Notes: generated by a model not told the origin, from the sequence alone. A DNA stretch of 64,000 bases from Nonomuraea muscovyensis (GCF_014207745.1 NZ_JACHJB010000001.1:2046001-2110000); one strand, 5' to 3'. Positions 44,325 to 52,442 are shown, numbered from the stretch's first letter. A program made the numbers and translations.

Positions 44325-44696
44325 ATGGTCTGCGACAACGTGATCATCGCCATGGTGGCGGTCTTCTTCGCCGGGATGGGGATCTACGGCCTGGTGGCGC
44401 CGGGTGCGCTGCTGGCCCCGTTCGGCACGCGGGTGGTCTCTGCCGACGGCCGCAACGAGGTGCGGGCGGTCTACGGCGGGTTCGGGCTCGCCACGGCCCT
44501 GGCGCTGGTCCTGGCCGCGCTGGACGTGGGCACGCTGCGTGACGGCGTGCTGGTCGCGGTGGCGCTCGCGCTGGCGGGCATGGCGGTGGGCCGAGTCGTC
44601 TCCATGCTGCTGGAGCGCCCGGCGCGGTTCTACCCGACCGTGCTCTATCTGATCGTCGAGGCTGGTCTCGCCGCGGCCCTGCTGGCCGTGCGCTGA
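44325..44696 (+). CDS. DUF4345 membrane protein
   Basis: A 123-residue protein with four hydrophobic segments and the conserved interhelical motif NEVRAVYGGFGLATALALVL, typical of DUF4345. The function is unknown. It is divergent from the DUF1772 gene, so the two small membrane proteins share an ~85-bp regulatory region. Confidence 0.82.
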   Translation: MVCDNVIIAMVAVFFAGMGIYGLVAPGALLAPFGTRVVSADGRNEVRAVYGGFGLATALALVLAALDVGTLRDGVLVAVALALAGMAVGRVVSMLLERPARFYPTVLYLIVEAGLAAALLAVR

Positions 44697-45028
44697 ACCA
44701 CCGGTTGGCGAGGCGTGGGGGCCGGATACCACCCCGGCCCCGCCACCGCCCGGCTTAGAAGCTCCGCGAAGAGTCGTCTGCGCCGGTCCGACAATACCCT
44801 CTGCTCCAGCTTGATCGCTCACAGTAATCAAAAAGTGATTCCAGAGAACTTCTCGGATTCCGTCTGGCGTCAATGATGCGCTCTGCCCTGATCAAGGCAG
44901 TAGAGTGCCGACATTGACAGTCCGTAGTCGGTCAATTACCAACCGTCGCAAATGCGGGCACAGTCGATATAGCTCCGCGAAGCAGTCAAAGGGGGGACAA
45001 CCTCCCCTCGTCCCGAAAGGGGGACAGA
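44697..45028. other. 332-bp noncoding region, AT-richer, with repeats and promoter-like elements
   Basis: No gene is seen. The stretch contains the direct repeat AGCTCCGCGAAG at ~44759 and ~44969, an ATTGAC...GTCAAT inverted repeat starting with TTGACA (~44914) that could be a -35 and operator, and two copies of AAAGGGG(G)GGACA before the small membrane gene, the second acting as its ribosome-binding site. An unrecognised small RNA is possible. Confidence 0.4.
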
Positions 45029-45205
45029 ATGCCGTCCCTGGCCCTTCTGAGCGCCGTATGCGTCATCGTCGCCATTCTCTGGCTCACCTACTACGCGATC
45101 AGGCGACTGTCCGACGTCGCCCCGACGGCCATCGCGGCCGTGATCACCGCTCTGGCGGCGCTGCTGACCGCCGCCGCCGACCTGTTCGGACTCCTGCCCA
45201 TCTGA
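45029..45205 (+). CDS. 58-residue membrane protein
   Basis: ATG 45029 to TGA 45205. The protein has two hydrophobic helices (about SLALLSAVCVIVAILWLTYY and ITALAALLTAAADLFGLLP) joined by a short basic loop (AIRRLSD). An AGGGGG ribosome-binding site sits 7 nt before the ATG and a hairpin follows 14 bp after the stop, so the unit looks complete. No family is recognised. Confidence 0.6.
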   Translation: MPSLALLSAVCVIVAILWLTYYAIRRLSDVAPTAIAAVITALAALLTAAADLFGLLPI

Positions 45206-45219
45206 CCCGTGACCGCCTC

Positions 45220-45249
45220 GCCTCCCTCCGCCCCATGGTGGAGGGAGGC
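45220..45249. terminator. Hairpin between convergent small membrane genes
   Basis: GCCTCCCTCC (45220-45229) pairs with GGAGGGAGGC (45240-45249) over 10 bp with a 10-nt loop. It can terminate both the plus-strand 58-residue gene and the minus-strand gene ending at 45275. Confidence 0.6.
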
Positions 45250-45274
45250 CCGTGAACGGCGCCAGGCCCGTACG

Positions 45275-45706
45275 TCACGAGGGAAGCCACGAGGGCCACC
45301 ACGGGAGGACGCAGCCGCCCGGCGTGCCTTCGGTCGCCAGGTCGTACAGCGTCATCGCCGCCGGACCGGTCAGGGCGGCCGCGACCATGATCGCCGGCAG
45401 GACGAGGCCCGGCCAGCTCCGCCCGGCGAGCCAGGGCAGCCTGGCCACCAGGGGGAACGACAGTGCGAACAGCGCCGACAGCCCCGAGACGACCGGGAAG
45501 GCCACGATCCGGCTCACGACCCACACCGTCCCGGCGAACTGCTCACCCGCACTCAGGTCGCCCAGGCAGTGCGCCCTCGCCCGGGCCACCAGGAGGATCT
45601 CGAAGCAGGTCCCGGCCGTCGCGCTTACGAGGGCGATGACCGCGGCAAGCCCGCGGCCGAACACCCAGGGGGCCTCGCACGCTCGTGGCGTTCGTCGCTC
45701 GGTCAT
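45275..45706 (-). CDS. Membrane protein, unknown
   Basis: A 143-residue protein with about three to four hydrophobic segments (GLAAVIALVSATAGTCFEIL, VVSGLSALFALSFPLVARL, LVLPAIMVAAALTGPAAMT). It resembles DUF2975-like small membrane proteins in size and layout only. ATG 45706 is the likely start; ATG 45760 is in frame upstream. It lies downstream of the TetR gene on the same strand but with a ~130-bp gap. Confidence 0.65.
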   Translation of the reverse strand: MTERRTPRACEAPWVFGRGLAAVIALVSATAGTCFEILLVARARAHCLGDLSAGEQFAGTVWVVSRIVAFPVVSGLSALFALSFPLVARLPWLAGRSWPGLVLPAIMVAAALTGPAAMTLYDLATEGTPGGCVLPWWPSWLPS

Positions 45707-45834
45707 GGCGCCATCGAAGCAGACCGATATGGGAGCACCGCGCAGCCCGTGTGAGGACATGGTGCAGTCGGAGGAGACCGGACCGCCGCGGACATGCGCG
45801 CCGCTTCACCGCGACGGCCGGCCCTGCCGGATGG

Positions 45835-46530
45835 TCACCTCGGGTCCGCGGGTTCGCGGTCGCGGCGGAGTTCGGCCTCCATACCGTCCAGGAGGGCGCG
45901 AAGACCGTACTCGAAGGTGTGCTCGGGCGCGGCGTTGTACTCCGCCGACGGCGCGTCCAGGCGGGTGCGCAGGCGCGGGAACCCCAGGGCGATGTCGTGC
46001 GCCTTGGCCATGGCGTCCTGGATCAGCTCGTCGGCGTTCTTGCCGGTACGGCTCAGCCGCTTGGACAGCGAGTCCAGCGCCGACATGCCGAGAACGTTGC
46101 CGAGGACGTAGGTGAAGACGGCGGCCGACGCCCTGTCGGCCGCCGCGCCGCGGAAGCCGGCCGCCTCGAAGACGGCCAGGCTGTGGTCGTCGTGGCGGGC
46201 CTTGCCGGGACCGTAGAAGAGGTAGGAGCCGATGGCCTGCACGAGCCACGGGTGCCTGCCGAGCATGGCGTGCAGGCTGCCGGCCATGGTCGTGGCCGCC
46301 GTCCGCCAGTCCACGGCGTCGACGTCGGGCAGCTCGACCTCGTTCCAGACGTGGTCGCCCGCGAGCAGGACGAGGTCGTCCTTGTTCTTGACGTGCCAGT
46401 AGACGGCCGTCGCGACCGTGCCGAGCCGCTTGCCGAGGCTGCGCATGTTCAGGCCGTCCAGACCCTCCTCGTCGAGCAGTTCGACGGCGGTCCGGACGAT
46501 CTGGTCCCGGGTCAGGGTGTCGCGTGGCAT
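45835..46530 (-). CDS. TetR family regulator (TetR_C class)
   Basis: A 231-residue repressor: HTH TRDQIVRTAVELLDEEGLDG, NMRSLGKRLGTVATAVYWHV and NKDDLVLLAGDHVWNEV, which is the subgroup closest to tetracycline repressors, then a helical ligand domain. TATCGT lies 7 nt before ATG 46530 (GGAGG is also present), so the start is well supported. It is divergent from a pair of small membrane genes; three copies of one palindrome lie between and are the probable binding sites. Confidence 0.92.
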   Translation of the reverse strand: MPRDTLTRDQIVRTAVELLDEEGLDGLNMRSLGKRLGTVATAVYWHVKNKDDLVLLAGDHVWNEVELPDVDAVDWRTAATTMAGSLHAMLGRHPWLVQAIGSYLFYGPGKARHDDHSLAVFEAAGFRGAAADRASAAVFTYVLGNVLGMSALDSLSKRLSRTGKNADELIQDAMAKAHDIALGFPRLRTRLDAPSAEYNAAPEHTFEYGLRALLDGMEAELRRDREPADPR

Positions 46531-46555
46531 GGCCTCCACGATAGGGCAGCCAGGC

Positions 46556-46632
46556 GTTCTTGCACAAAGTTCAAGAACGGGCTTGCACTTAGTTCAAGAC
46601 GTGGCTTACGTTGCTCTTGCACTTAGTTCAAG
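46556..46632. promoter_or_regulatory. Three TetR operator palindromes and the divergent promoter
   Basis: The palindrome CTTGCAC(A/T)(A/T)AGTTCAAG occurs at 46559-46575, 46582-46598 and 46616-46632; the first extends to a 23-bp dyad (46556-46578). TTGCAC (46583-46588) and TACGTT (46607-46612), 18 bp apart, form a plus-strand promoter covered by sites 2 and 3, while site 1 lies upstream of the tetR -10. Confidence 0.85.
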
Positions 46633-46676
46633 CATGTGCCCGGCCCTCGCCGAGGCCCTCCAGGTGGAGACCTTCC

Positions 46677-46846
46677 ATGAACGTCGTCGTCGCCGTGACG
46701 CAGACCCTCGTCGCGCTCGCCTTCGTCAGCATCCCGCTGGTCCGGTCCCGCCACGGCTCCACCGCCATGGCCCGGGCGCAGGCGGAGCCGGCCCGGCAGG
46801 GCGTGCCGACCGACGTCCTCGCCGAGAACGGGATGAGCCCGCCTGA
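46677..46846 (+). pseudogene. Truncated paralogue of the downstream membrane gene
   Basis: ATG 46677 begins MNVVVAVTQTLVALAFVSIP and continues with ARQGVPTDVLAENGMS, which matches the first ~55 residues of the following gene (ATLQLLLAATFLVIPV and ARQGHEPEILTRHGIR). The homology then stops. In the current frame no stop occurs for more than 1 kb, while a TGA is present in the next frame at 46844-46846, suggesting a truncated and frameshifted tandem duplicate. Confidence 0.55.
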
Positions 46847-46869
46847 CCCGCTACCACCAGGAACCCGCC

Positions 46870-47418
46870 ATGCCACTTCCCGTCGCACTCGCCGCGACCC
46901 TGCAACTCCTGCTCGCCGCGACCTTCCTCGTCATCCCCGTCACCGTCTGGTTCACCGGCGGCGCGGCCCAGCGCGCCGCGGAGGAGGAGGTCGCCCGCCA
47001 GGGGCACGAACCCGAGATCCTCACGCGCCACGGCATCCGCTTCGCCGAGCGGACGTGGGAGTTCGCGCTCGCGCTCGCCATCGCCGCGGTCCTGATCGCG
47101 CTCGCCGCGCTCAACCTGGCCGGGAACGGCAGCGGCCGGCTGCTGTCGTGGATCGTCGAGCCGATCGTGCTCCTCGGCGTCGGCTTCGTCACCACCAGCC
47201 AGGTCTTCGCCACGAGGTACACCGAGGCGGCCCTCAGCAAGTCCGACGACGCCGCCGCGCGGGCCGTGGACGCCCGCCGCGTGATCGCCGCCGCGAGCTC
47301 CGGGTTCCCCGCCTGGCTGCGCCCCCTCGTCCTGGCGCGCTTCGCCCTCACGACCCTGGGCTCGATCCTCGTGATCGTCCTCCTGGCCGCTCCGGCCGCG
47401 GGCGCGTACTTCACCTGA
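46870..47418 (+). CDS. TetR-controlled membrane protein, unknown
   Basis: A 182-residue protein with about four transmembrane helices (residues ~5-25, 64-84, 95-115, 150-175) and a soluble loop GGAAQRAAEEEVARQGHEPE after TM1. It is the intact member of a tandem pair behind the triple TetR operator, so expression should be ligand-induced. AGGAA lies 7 nt before ATG 46870. No family is recognised; a role in resistance or uptake is only inferred from the regulator type. Confidence 0.7.
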   Translation: MPLPVALAATLQLLLAATFLVIPVTVWFTGGAAQRAAEEEVARQGHEPEILTRHGIRFAERTWEFALALAIAAVLIALAALNLAGNGSGRLLSWIVEPIVLLGVGFVTTSQVFATRYTEAALSKSDDAAARAVDARRVIAAASSGFPAWLRPLVLARFALTTLGSILVIVLLAAPAAGAYFT

Positions 47419-47426
47419 CCCCCGGG

Positions 47427-47750
47427 CTAGTGACCGCCGCCCGACAGGTTCAGGCCGATGACACCGCAGACGATGAGGGCGACCGACACGATCCGCACCG
47501 GCGACGCCTCCTCACCCAGCAACGCCATCCCGAGCACCGCCGTGCCCACCGCCCCGATGCCGGTCCAGACGGCGTACGCCGTACCGACGTCCAGGCTTTT
47601 CAGCGCGTACGCGAGCAACCCGAAGCTGAGCAGGGCGAACGCCACGAAACCCACGCTGGGCAGCGGCCGGGTGAACCCGTCGCTGAGCTTGAGCGAGTAG
47701 GCCATGGCGACCTCGAACAGACCGGCGACGATGACCACGAACCAGGCCAT
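47427..47750 (-). CDS. SMR family transporter (SugE/Gdx-like)
   Basis: A 107-residue small multidrug resistance protein with four helices. The essential Glu13 is present ([14 protein letters not shown]) and TM3 reads [13 protein letters not shown]. Gly10 fits the guanidinium-exporter (Gdx) subtype, but position 16 is Met rather than the Gdx Trp, so by sequence alone the subtype is open. A guanidine-III riboswitch in the leader strongly suggests guanidinium export. GAGAGGAG precedes ATG 47750. Convergent with the TetR-controlled membrane gene, 8 bp between stops. Confidence 0.9.
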   Translation of the reverse strand: MAWFVVIVAGLFEVAMAYSLKLSDGFTRPLPSVGFVAFALLSFGLLAYALKSLDVGTAYAVWTGIGAVGTAVLGMALLGEEASPVRIVSVALIVCGVIGLNLSGGGH

Positions 47751-47772
47751 GACGGCTCCTCTCGATCAGGGA

Positions 47773-47812
47773 GCGTCGTCTTGGCGGACCGGGTACGGCG
47801 CGTCTCGTCCGG
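47773..47812 (-). promoter_or_regulatory. Guanidine-III (ykkC-III) riboswitch
   Basis: On the minus strand the 40-nt segment starts CCGGACGAG, continues GCGCCGTACCCGG and ends CAAGACGACGC, matching the guanidine-III aptamer consensus nearly base for base. CCGG (47812-47809) pairs with the CCGG at about 47792-47789 (P1) and GCGCCGT with ACGACGC (pseudoknot helix, one C/A mismatch). It ends 22 nt before the SMR start codon, adjacent to the ribosome-binding site, so it should control translation. A 9-bp hairpin (47813-47834) lies just upstream. Confidence 0.82.
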
Positions 47813-47885
47813 ACGGGCCCGGAAGCGGGCCCGTGTCCGGGACAACGGCCTCCGCTCCGGGACGATTCCCTGCCTGCTCCTCCTT

Positions 47886-47974
47886 CCCCGGCCGGCGGCG
47901 CGCGTGAACGGCTCGAACAGCCGGTGCACCTGGTCCGGCGGCACCCGCGGGCCCGTGTAGCCGACCGTGACGCC
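47886..47974 (-). pseudogene. Histidine kinase ATPase-domain fragment
   Basis: The minus strand reads GVTVGYTGPRVPPDQVHRLF followed by EPFTRAAGRGR, the G1/lid region of a sensor histidine kinase (typically N-T-G-P...VPP..V.RLFEPF.R). It is ~30 residues long, without the rest of the kinase, between the riboswitch and the sigma gene. Probably a deletion remnant of a kinase gene. Confidence 0.5.
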
Positions 47975-48004
47975 GGCCTCCCGCCGGGCGGCCGGCGGGT
48001 GCGG

Positions 48005-48886
48005 TCAGCCGTCGAGGCCCGGGACGTCGAGCCGGTTCAGGCGTCGGGGGTCGGCCAGCACGTCGATGGTGAGGATCCGCCCGTCGGTGACGGTGAAGGC
48101 CATGACGGACACCGGCCGCTCCTTCGGCACGACGACGACCCCGGCGGCGCCGTTGACCAGCGCCGGCCGGACGAACGGGGAAAGCCGGCCGAACGTGATC
48201 GCCTGGCCGGCCACCTCACGCGCGCCCGTGACGACGACCGTGTGGTGGGCCCCGACGCCGCCGTCGGACCGCAGCACCACATCGGGGTGCAGCACGGCGA
48301 CGAGCCCCTCGAAGTCGCCGTCACGGGCGGCGGCGAAGAACGCGTCCACCACGCCGCGCTGGCGGGCCAGGTCGGGGTCGGGAACCGGGGCCTGGTCCCG
48401 CACGCGGCGACGGGCGCGGCTGGCGAGCTGCCGCGCCGCGGCCGGCGTCCGCTCGATCATCGGGGCGATCTCCTCGAACGGCACGGCGAACATGTCGTGC
48501 AGCACGAACGCGAGCCGCTCGGCCGGCGACAGCGTCTCCAGCACCACCAGCATCGCCAGCCCGACCGAGTCGGAGAGCACCGCCTCGTGCTCGGGGTCGG
48601 TCCCGGACTCGCGGCTGATGATCGGGTCGGGCATGTGCACCGTGAACGGTTCCTCCCGCCGGTGGTCACGCGAGCGCAGCACGTTCAGGCACACGCGGGC
48701 CACCACCGTGGTCAGCCACGCGCCCAGGTTCTCCACGCCACTGGTGTCGGCACGGTCGAGCCGCAACCAGGCCTCCTGAACGGCGTCGTCGGCCTCGCTG
48801 ACCGAGCCGAGCATCCGGTAGGCGACCGCCCGCAGGTGGGTCCGGTGCTCCTCGAAACGCCCCGTCAGCCATTCGCGTTCGTCCAC
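48005..48886 (-). CDS. SigJ-like ECF sigma factor with SnoaL-like C-terminal domain
   Basis: A 293-residue ECF41-type sigma factor: region 2 (AVAYRMLGSVSEADDAVQEA), region 4 (LSPAERLAFVLHDMFAVPFE, then IAPMIERTPAAARQLASRAR) and a ~110-residue C-terminal SnoaL/NTF2-like domain (DAFFAAARDGDFEGLVAVLH) that modulates activity in this group. Such sigma factors usually sit next to a carboxymuconolactone decarboxylase or oxidoreductase gene; none is here. Start GTG 48886. Confidence 0.93.
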   Translation of the reverse strand: MDEREWLTGRFEEHRTHLRAVAYRMLGSVSEADDAVQEAWLRLDRADTSGVENLGAWLTTVVARVCLNVLRSRDHRREEPFTVHMPDPIISRESGTDPEHEAVLSDSVGLAMLVVLETLSPAERLAFVLHDMFAVPFEEIAPMIERTPAAARQLASRARRRVRDQAPVPDPDLARQRGVVDAFFAAARDGDFEGLVAVLHPDVVLRSDGGVGAHHTVVVTGAREVAGQAITFGRLSPFVRPALVNGAAGVVVVPKERPVSVMAFTVTDGRILTIDVLADPRRLNRLDVPGLDG

Positions 48887-49072
48887 CGCGTCACTTTCCT
48901 TCCTCGTGGCGTCACAGCAGTAGACCCTACGAAGACCGGCGAGGTGACCGAGGGGCCCACCGCCGGCAGGCCGGCCGGCCCGACGGCTCGCCGCCCACCG
49001 GCGCGTCAGCCACGATCGGCCCCCGGCACGCTCCCAGAGGCAACCGTTCGGCCCGCGCGCTCGAAGAGAAGG

Positions 49073-49543
49073 TCATGGAGAACCCGGCGGGGCTCGCAGC
49101 ACGTCGAGTTCGTCGTTCATGGCGTCGAGAAAGGCGGCCACGGTGCGCAACTCCTCCGGGCTGAACCGCCGCAGGGCGTTGTCCGTGCTCCGGCCGAGCG
49201 GCCGGAAGAAGGCCGCCGCGACGTCCTTCGCCGGGTCGAGGTAGTGCAGGTGGACCACGCGCCGGTCCTGCACGTCGCGAACCCGGCGGATGTGCCCGGC
49301 CCGCTCCAGCCGGTCGAGGCAGGCGGTGACGGCCCCCGACGTGAGGTTCAGCTCCTCCCGCAGCCGGCTGGGAGTGATCGGCGACACAGCGTCGAAGATC
49401 TTGATGAGGGCCTGGACGTCGGTGGTGTGCAACCCGTGCTCGTGGGCGAACTCGTGGGCGATGCGGTTGAACTCGGCGGTCATCCGGCGCAGTCGCACCC
49501 CGAAGGACTGGAGGTCGACGCCCCTCTCACCATCGCCGTCCAT
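49073..49543 (-). CDS. MarR family transcriptional regulator
   Basis: A 156-residue winged-helix repressor: TTDVQALIKIFDAVSPITPS, LREELNLTSGAVTACLDRLE and the wing RRVRDVQDRRVVHL. It is divergent from an MMPL transporter gene 68 bp away, with a perfect dyad between the starts, so it very likely represses the transporter and itself in response to a small molecule. Confidence 0.92.
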   Translation of the reverse strand: MDGDGERGVDLQSFGVRLRRMTAEFNRIAHEFAHEHGLHTTDVQALIKIFDAVSPITPSRLREELNLTSGAVTACLDRLERAGHIRRVRDVQDRRVVHLHYLDPAKDVAAAFFRPLGRSTDNALRRFSPEELRTVAAFLDAMNDELDVLRAPPGSP

Positions 49544-49558
49544 GCCGCCATGCTACAT

Positions 49559-49592
49559 TAACTCAACGATTGAGTATCTTGATGAGTGAGTT
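49559..49592. promoter_or_regulatory. MarR operator between marR and the MMPL gene
   Basis: ACTCAA-CGA-TTGAGT (49561-49575) is a perfect 6-bp dyad. A flanking pair TAACTCA (49559-49565) and TGAGTTA (about 49587-49593) makes a second, wider symmetry. The site lies 18 bp before the marR start and 36 bp before the MMPL start. Confidence 0.7.
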
Positions 49593-49610
49593 ATCTCGAA
49601 GGATGGTCTG

Positions 49611-51704
49611 ATGGCACGGCAACCGAACCGCTGGCTGATTCCGGCGCTGCTGGTGCTCGTCTGGCTGGCCGTCGGCGGAGGGCTGGGGCCGTTCGCCGGC
49701 AGGCTGACAGAGGTGTCCACCAACGACCAGGCCGCGTTCCTGCCGCAGAGTGCGGAGTCCACGCGCGTGCTGGACGTGCAGGAGAGGTTCCGCGAGGGCG
49801 AGACGCAGCCACTCATCGTGGTCTGGACGGCGGGCGGAAAGGACGTCACCCCCGAGCAGACCACCGCGGCGACCCGCGCGCTCGCCTCGCTGCGCGGCAC
49901 GGCGGGCGTCGTCGGGACGCCCACGCCCGCCGTCGGCTCGGACGACGGCCGGGCGCTCCGGGGCGTGGTCCAGCTCAGCCCCGACCTCGAAGGCCCGCTC
50001 GGCGACACTCTGGACCGGATCGGCTCGGCGGTGGCGGTCGACGGCCTGCGGGCCCAGCTCGCGGGGCCGGCGGCCACCCGCGCCGACCTGTCCGACGCCT
50101 TCGCCGGGATCGACGGCCTGCTGCTCGGCGTGGCGCTGGTCACCGTGCTGATCATCCTGCTGGCGGTGTACCGGAGCGTGCTGCTGCCTCTCGTCATCAT
50201 CATCGGCGCGGTCCTCGCGCTGGGGCTGGCCTGCGCTGTGGTGTACCTCCTGGCCGACCGTGGCGTCGTCCGGGTCGACGGACAGGTGCAGGGCATCCTG
50301 TTCATCCTGGTCATCGGCGCGGCCACCGACTACGCGCTGCTGCTGACCGCCCGCTTCCAGCAGGAACTGGCCGCGACCGGCGACCGCTTCGCCGCCGGCC
50401 GCGTCGCGCTGCGGCGCTCGTTCGAGCCGATCGTCGCCAGTGCCGCCACCGTGGCCCTGGGCCTGCTCGCGCTGCTGCTCAGCAGCCTGACCAACAACCG
50501 CGCGCTCGGCCCGGTGGGCGCCATCGGCATCGCGTGCGCCGCCCTCAGCGCGCTCACCTTCCTGCCCGCCGTTCTGGTCCTGCTGGGCCGCGCCGCCCTG
50601 TGGCCGGCGAAGCCGCGACCGGCCGACGCCGCGGCGCGCGGGATCTGGGGCCGCGTGGCCGCCCTGGTGGACCGCCGTCCCCGGCGGCTCTGGATCGCGA
50701 CCGTCCTGCCTCTCGCCGGACTCGCCCTCTTCGCGCCGCAGCTGAACGCCCGAGGCGTCCCGCTGGACGAGACCTTCGTGAACGACGCCCCTTCGGTGGC
50801 GGCGCAGGCGACGCTGAGCGAGCACTTCCCCGGCGGCTCGGGGCAACCCGCGGTCATCGTCGTCCCCGCCGAACGCGCCGCGGCCGTGGCGCGGACGGCC
50901 GGCGACGTCGAGGGCGTGTCCACCGCCGAGGCGGTGACCCGAAGCGGACGACCGGGCGACACCCCCAAGATCGTCGACGGTCTCGTGCTGGTCGAGGCGA
51001 CGCTGGACGACGCGCCGGACGGCGACGCCGCCCAGGACACGGTCAAGCGCCTGCGCGCCGCGCTCGCGTCCGAGGACGGTGTCATGATCGGCGGGTACAG
51101 CGCGCAGCGCTACGACACGACCGAGACCGCGAAGGACGACACCCTGCTCATCGTCCCGGTCGTCCTGGCGATCATCCTGCTCATCCTGATCGTCCTGCTG
51201 CGCTCGCTGATGACGCCCGTGCTCCTGGTCGTCACCGTCGCCCTGAACTTCCTGGCCACCCTCGGCGTCTCCACACTGGTCTTCACGCACGTGTTCGGGT
51301 TCACCGGCAGCGACGCGTCCGTGCCGCTGTACGGCTTCGTCTTCCTGGTCGCGCTGGGGGTGGACTACAACATCTTCCTCATGTCCAGGGTGCGCGAGGA
51401 GACCGCGCACCACGGGCCACGGGAGGGCGTGCTGCGCGGGCTGGTCACCACCGGCGGGGTGATCACCTCGGCGGGCGTCGTACTCGCCGCCACCTTCGCC
51501 GCGCTGGTGGTGATCCCGCTGGCCTTCCTCGCGCAGGTGGCCTTCATCGTCGCCTTCGGTGTCCTGCTCGACACCCTGGTGGTGCGGTCCCTGCTGGTCC
51601 CGGCTCTGGTACGGGATCTGGACGCGCGCGCGTGGTGGCCCAGTCGCCTAGGCCGGGCCGGGGTACGGCAGGAGTCCAGGGACCTGACCGGAGCCTCCAG
51701 ATGA
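49611..51704 (+). CDS. MMPL/RND family transporter
   Basis: A 697-residue membrane protein with 11-12 helices in the duplicated RND layout. Each half has a large extracytoplasmic loop after its first helix and the conserved Asp-Tyr motif in TM4 (GAATDYALLLTARF) and TM10 (ALGVDYNIFLMSRVREE), which carry protons. Actinobacterial MMPL proteins export lipids or drugs. ATG 49611 follows GAAGG by 9 nt. Regulation by the divergent MarR is likely. Confidence 0.93.
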   Translation: MARQPNRWLIPALLVLVWLAVGGGLGPFAGRLTEVSTNDQAAFLPQSAESTRVLDVQERFREGETQPLIVVWTAGGKDVTPEQTTAATRALASLRGTAGVVGTPTPAVGSDDGRALRGVVQLSPDLEGPLGDTLDRIGSAVAVDGLRAQLAGPAATRADLSDAFAGIDGLLLGVALVTVLIILLAVYRSVLLPLVIIIGAVLALGLACAVVYLLADRGVVRVDGQVQGILFILVIGAATDYALLLTARFQQELAATGDRFAAGRVALRRSFEPIVASAATVALGLLALLLSSLTNNRALGPVGAIGIACAALSALTFLPAVLVLLGRAALWPAKPRPADAAARGIWGRVAALVDRRPRRLWIATVLPLAGLALFAPQLNARGVPLDETFVNDAPSVAAQATLSEHFPGGSGQPAVIVVPAERAAAVARTAGDVEGVSTAEAVTRSGRPGDTPKIVDGLVLVEATLDDAPDGDAAQDTVKRLRAALASEDGVMIGGYSAQRYDTTETAKDDTLLIVPVVLAIILLILIVLLRSLMTPVLLVVTVALNFLATLGVSTLVFTHVFGFTGSDASVPLYGFVFLVALGVDYNIFLMSRVREETAHHGPREGVLRGLVTTGGVITSAGVVLAATFAALVVIPLAFLAQVAFIVAFGVLLDTLVVRSLLVPALVRDLDARAWWPSRLGRAGVRQESRDLTGASR

Positions 51705-51729
51705 GCCCGGTGTCCGGCAGGATGATCAC

Positions 51730-52332
51730 ATGACACTGGAGAACGGCAGGCGATGGAACCACAACATCCACTACCACTCCCGTATCCTGCGCGCGGTCCC
51801 TGACGGCGCCCAGCGCGCCCTCGACGTCGGCTGCGGCGAGGGCATGCTCGCCCGCGAGCTCCGGCGGACCGTGCCGCACGTCACCGGCATCGACCTCGAC
51901 GCGCCCAGCATCGACCAAGCCCTCAAGTATCCGGACGACGTCGACTACGTCCTCGGCGATTTCCTCACCCACCCCTTCGAGCCCGCCTCGTTCGACGTCA
52001 TCGCCTCGGTGGCCACCCTGCACCACATGGACGCCGCCGCCGGGTTGGCCCGCATGCGCGACCTGCTGCGCCCCGGCGGCGTCCTGGCCATCGTCGGCCT
52101 GGCCCGTAGCGCCATGCCCGACGACCTGCCGCGTGACCTGGCCGGCGTCGTCGTCGGTACCTTCCATCGCGTGGCGAAGGGCCACTGGAAGCATCCGTCG
52201 CCCACGGTGTGGCCGCCGCCGGTGACGTACCCGCAGATGCGAACGTTGGCCGCCGAGATGCTGCCCGGCTCCCGGTATCGCCGTCACCTCCTGTTGCGTT
52301 ACAGCATCATCTGGCGCAAGCCGCAGGGCTGA
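51730..52332 (+). CDS. Class I SAM-dependent methyltransferase
   Basis: A 200-residue methyltransferase: motif I ALDVGCGEGMLARELRRT, motif II VTGIDLDAPS, and FDVIASVATLHHMDAAAGLA with the loop typical of Methyltransf_11. The C-terminus contains RHLLLRYSIIWRKP, often seen in actinobacterial members linked to transport genes. It begins 25 bp after the MMPL stop, so it may be cotranscribed. Substrate unknown. Confidence 0.9.
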   Translation: MTLENGRRWNHNIHYHSRILRAVPDGAQRALDVGCGEGMLARELRRTVPHVTGIDLDAPSIDQALKYPDDVDYVLGDFLTHPFEPASFDVIASVATLHHMDAAAGLARMRDLLRPGGVLAIVGLARSAMPDDLPRDLAGVVVGTFHRVAKGHWKHPSPTVWPPPVTYPQMRTLAAEMLPGSRYRRHLLLRYSIIWRKPQG

Positions 52333-52442
52333 GCAGCCGACGTCCTCGCCCACGAACCCGCACCCGCGGAGAACCGCCGGCACCACGGACGGCCCATCGG
52401 GCACCTGCTCGCCGGCCCCGGCTGGTACGCGCCGCCGCGGTA

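Noticed and set aside
47751..47960. Guanidine-I or guanidine-II riboswitch upstream of the SMR gene
   Set aside because: Their conserved cores are absent; the match is to guanidine-III.
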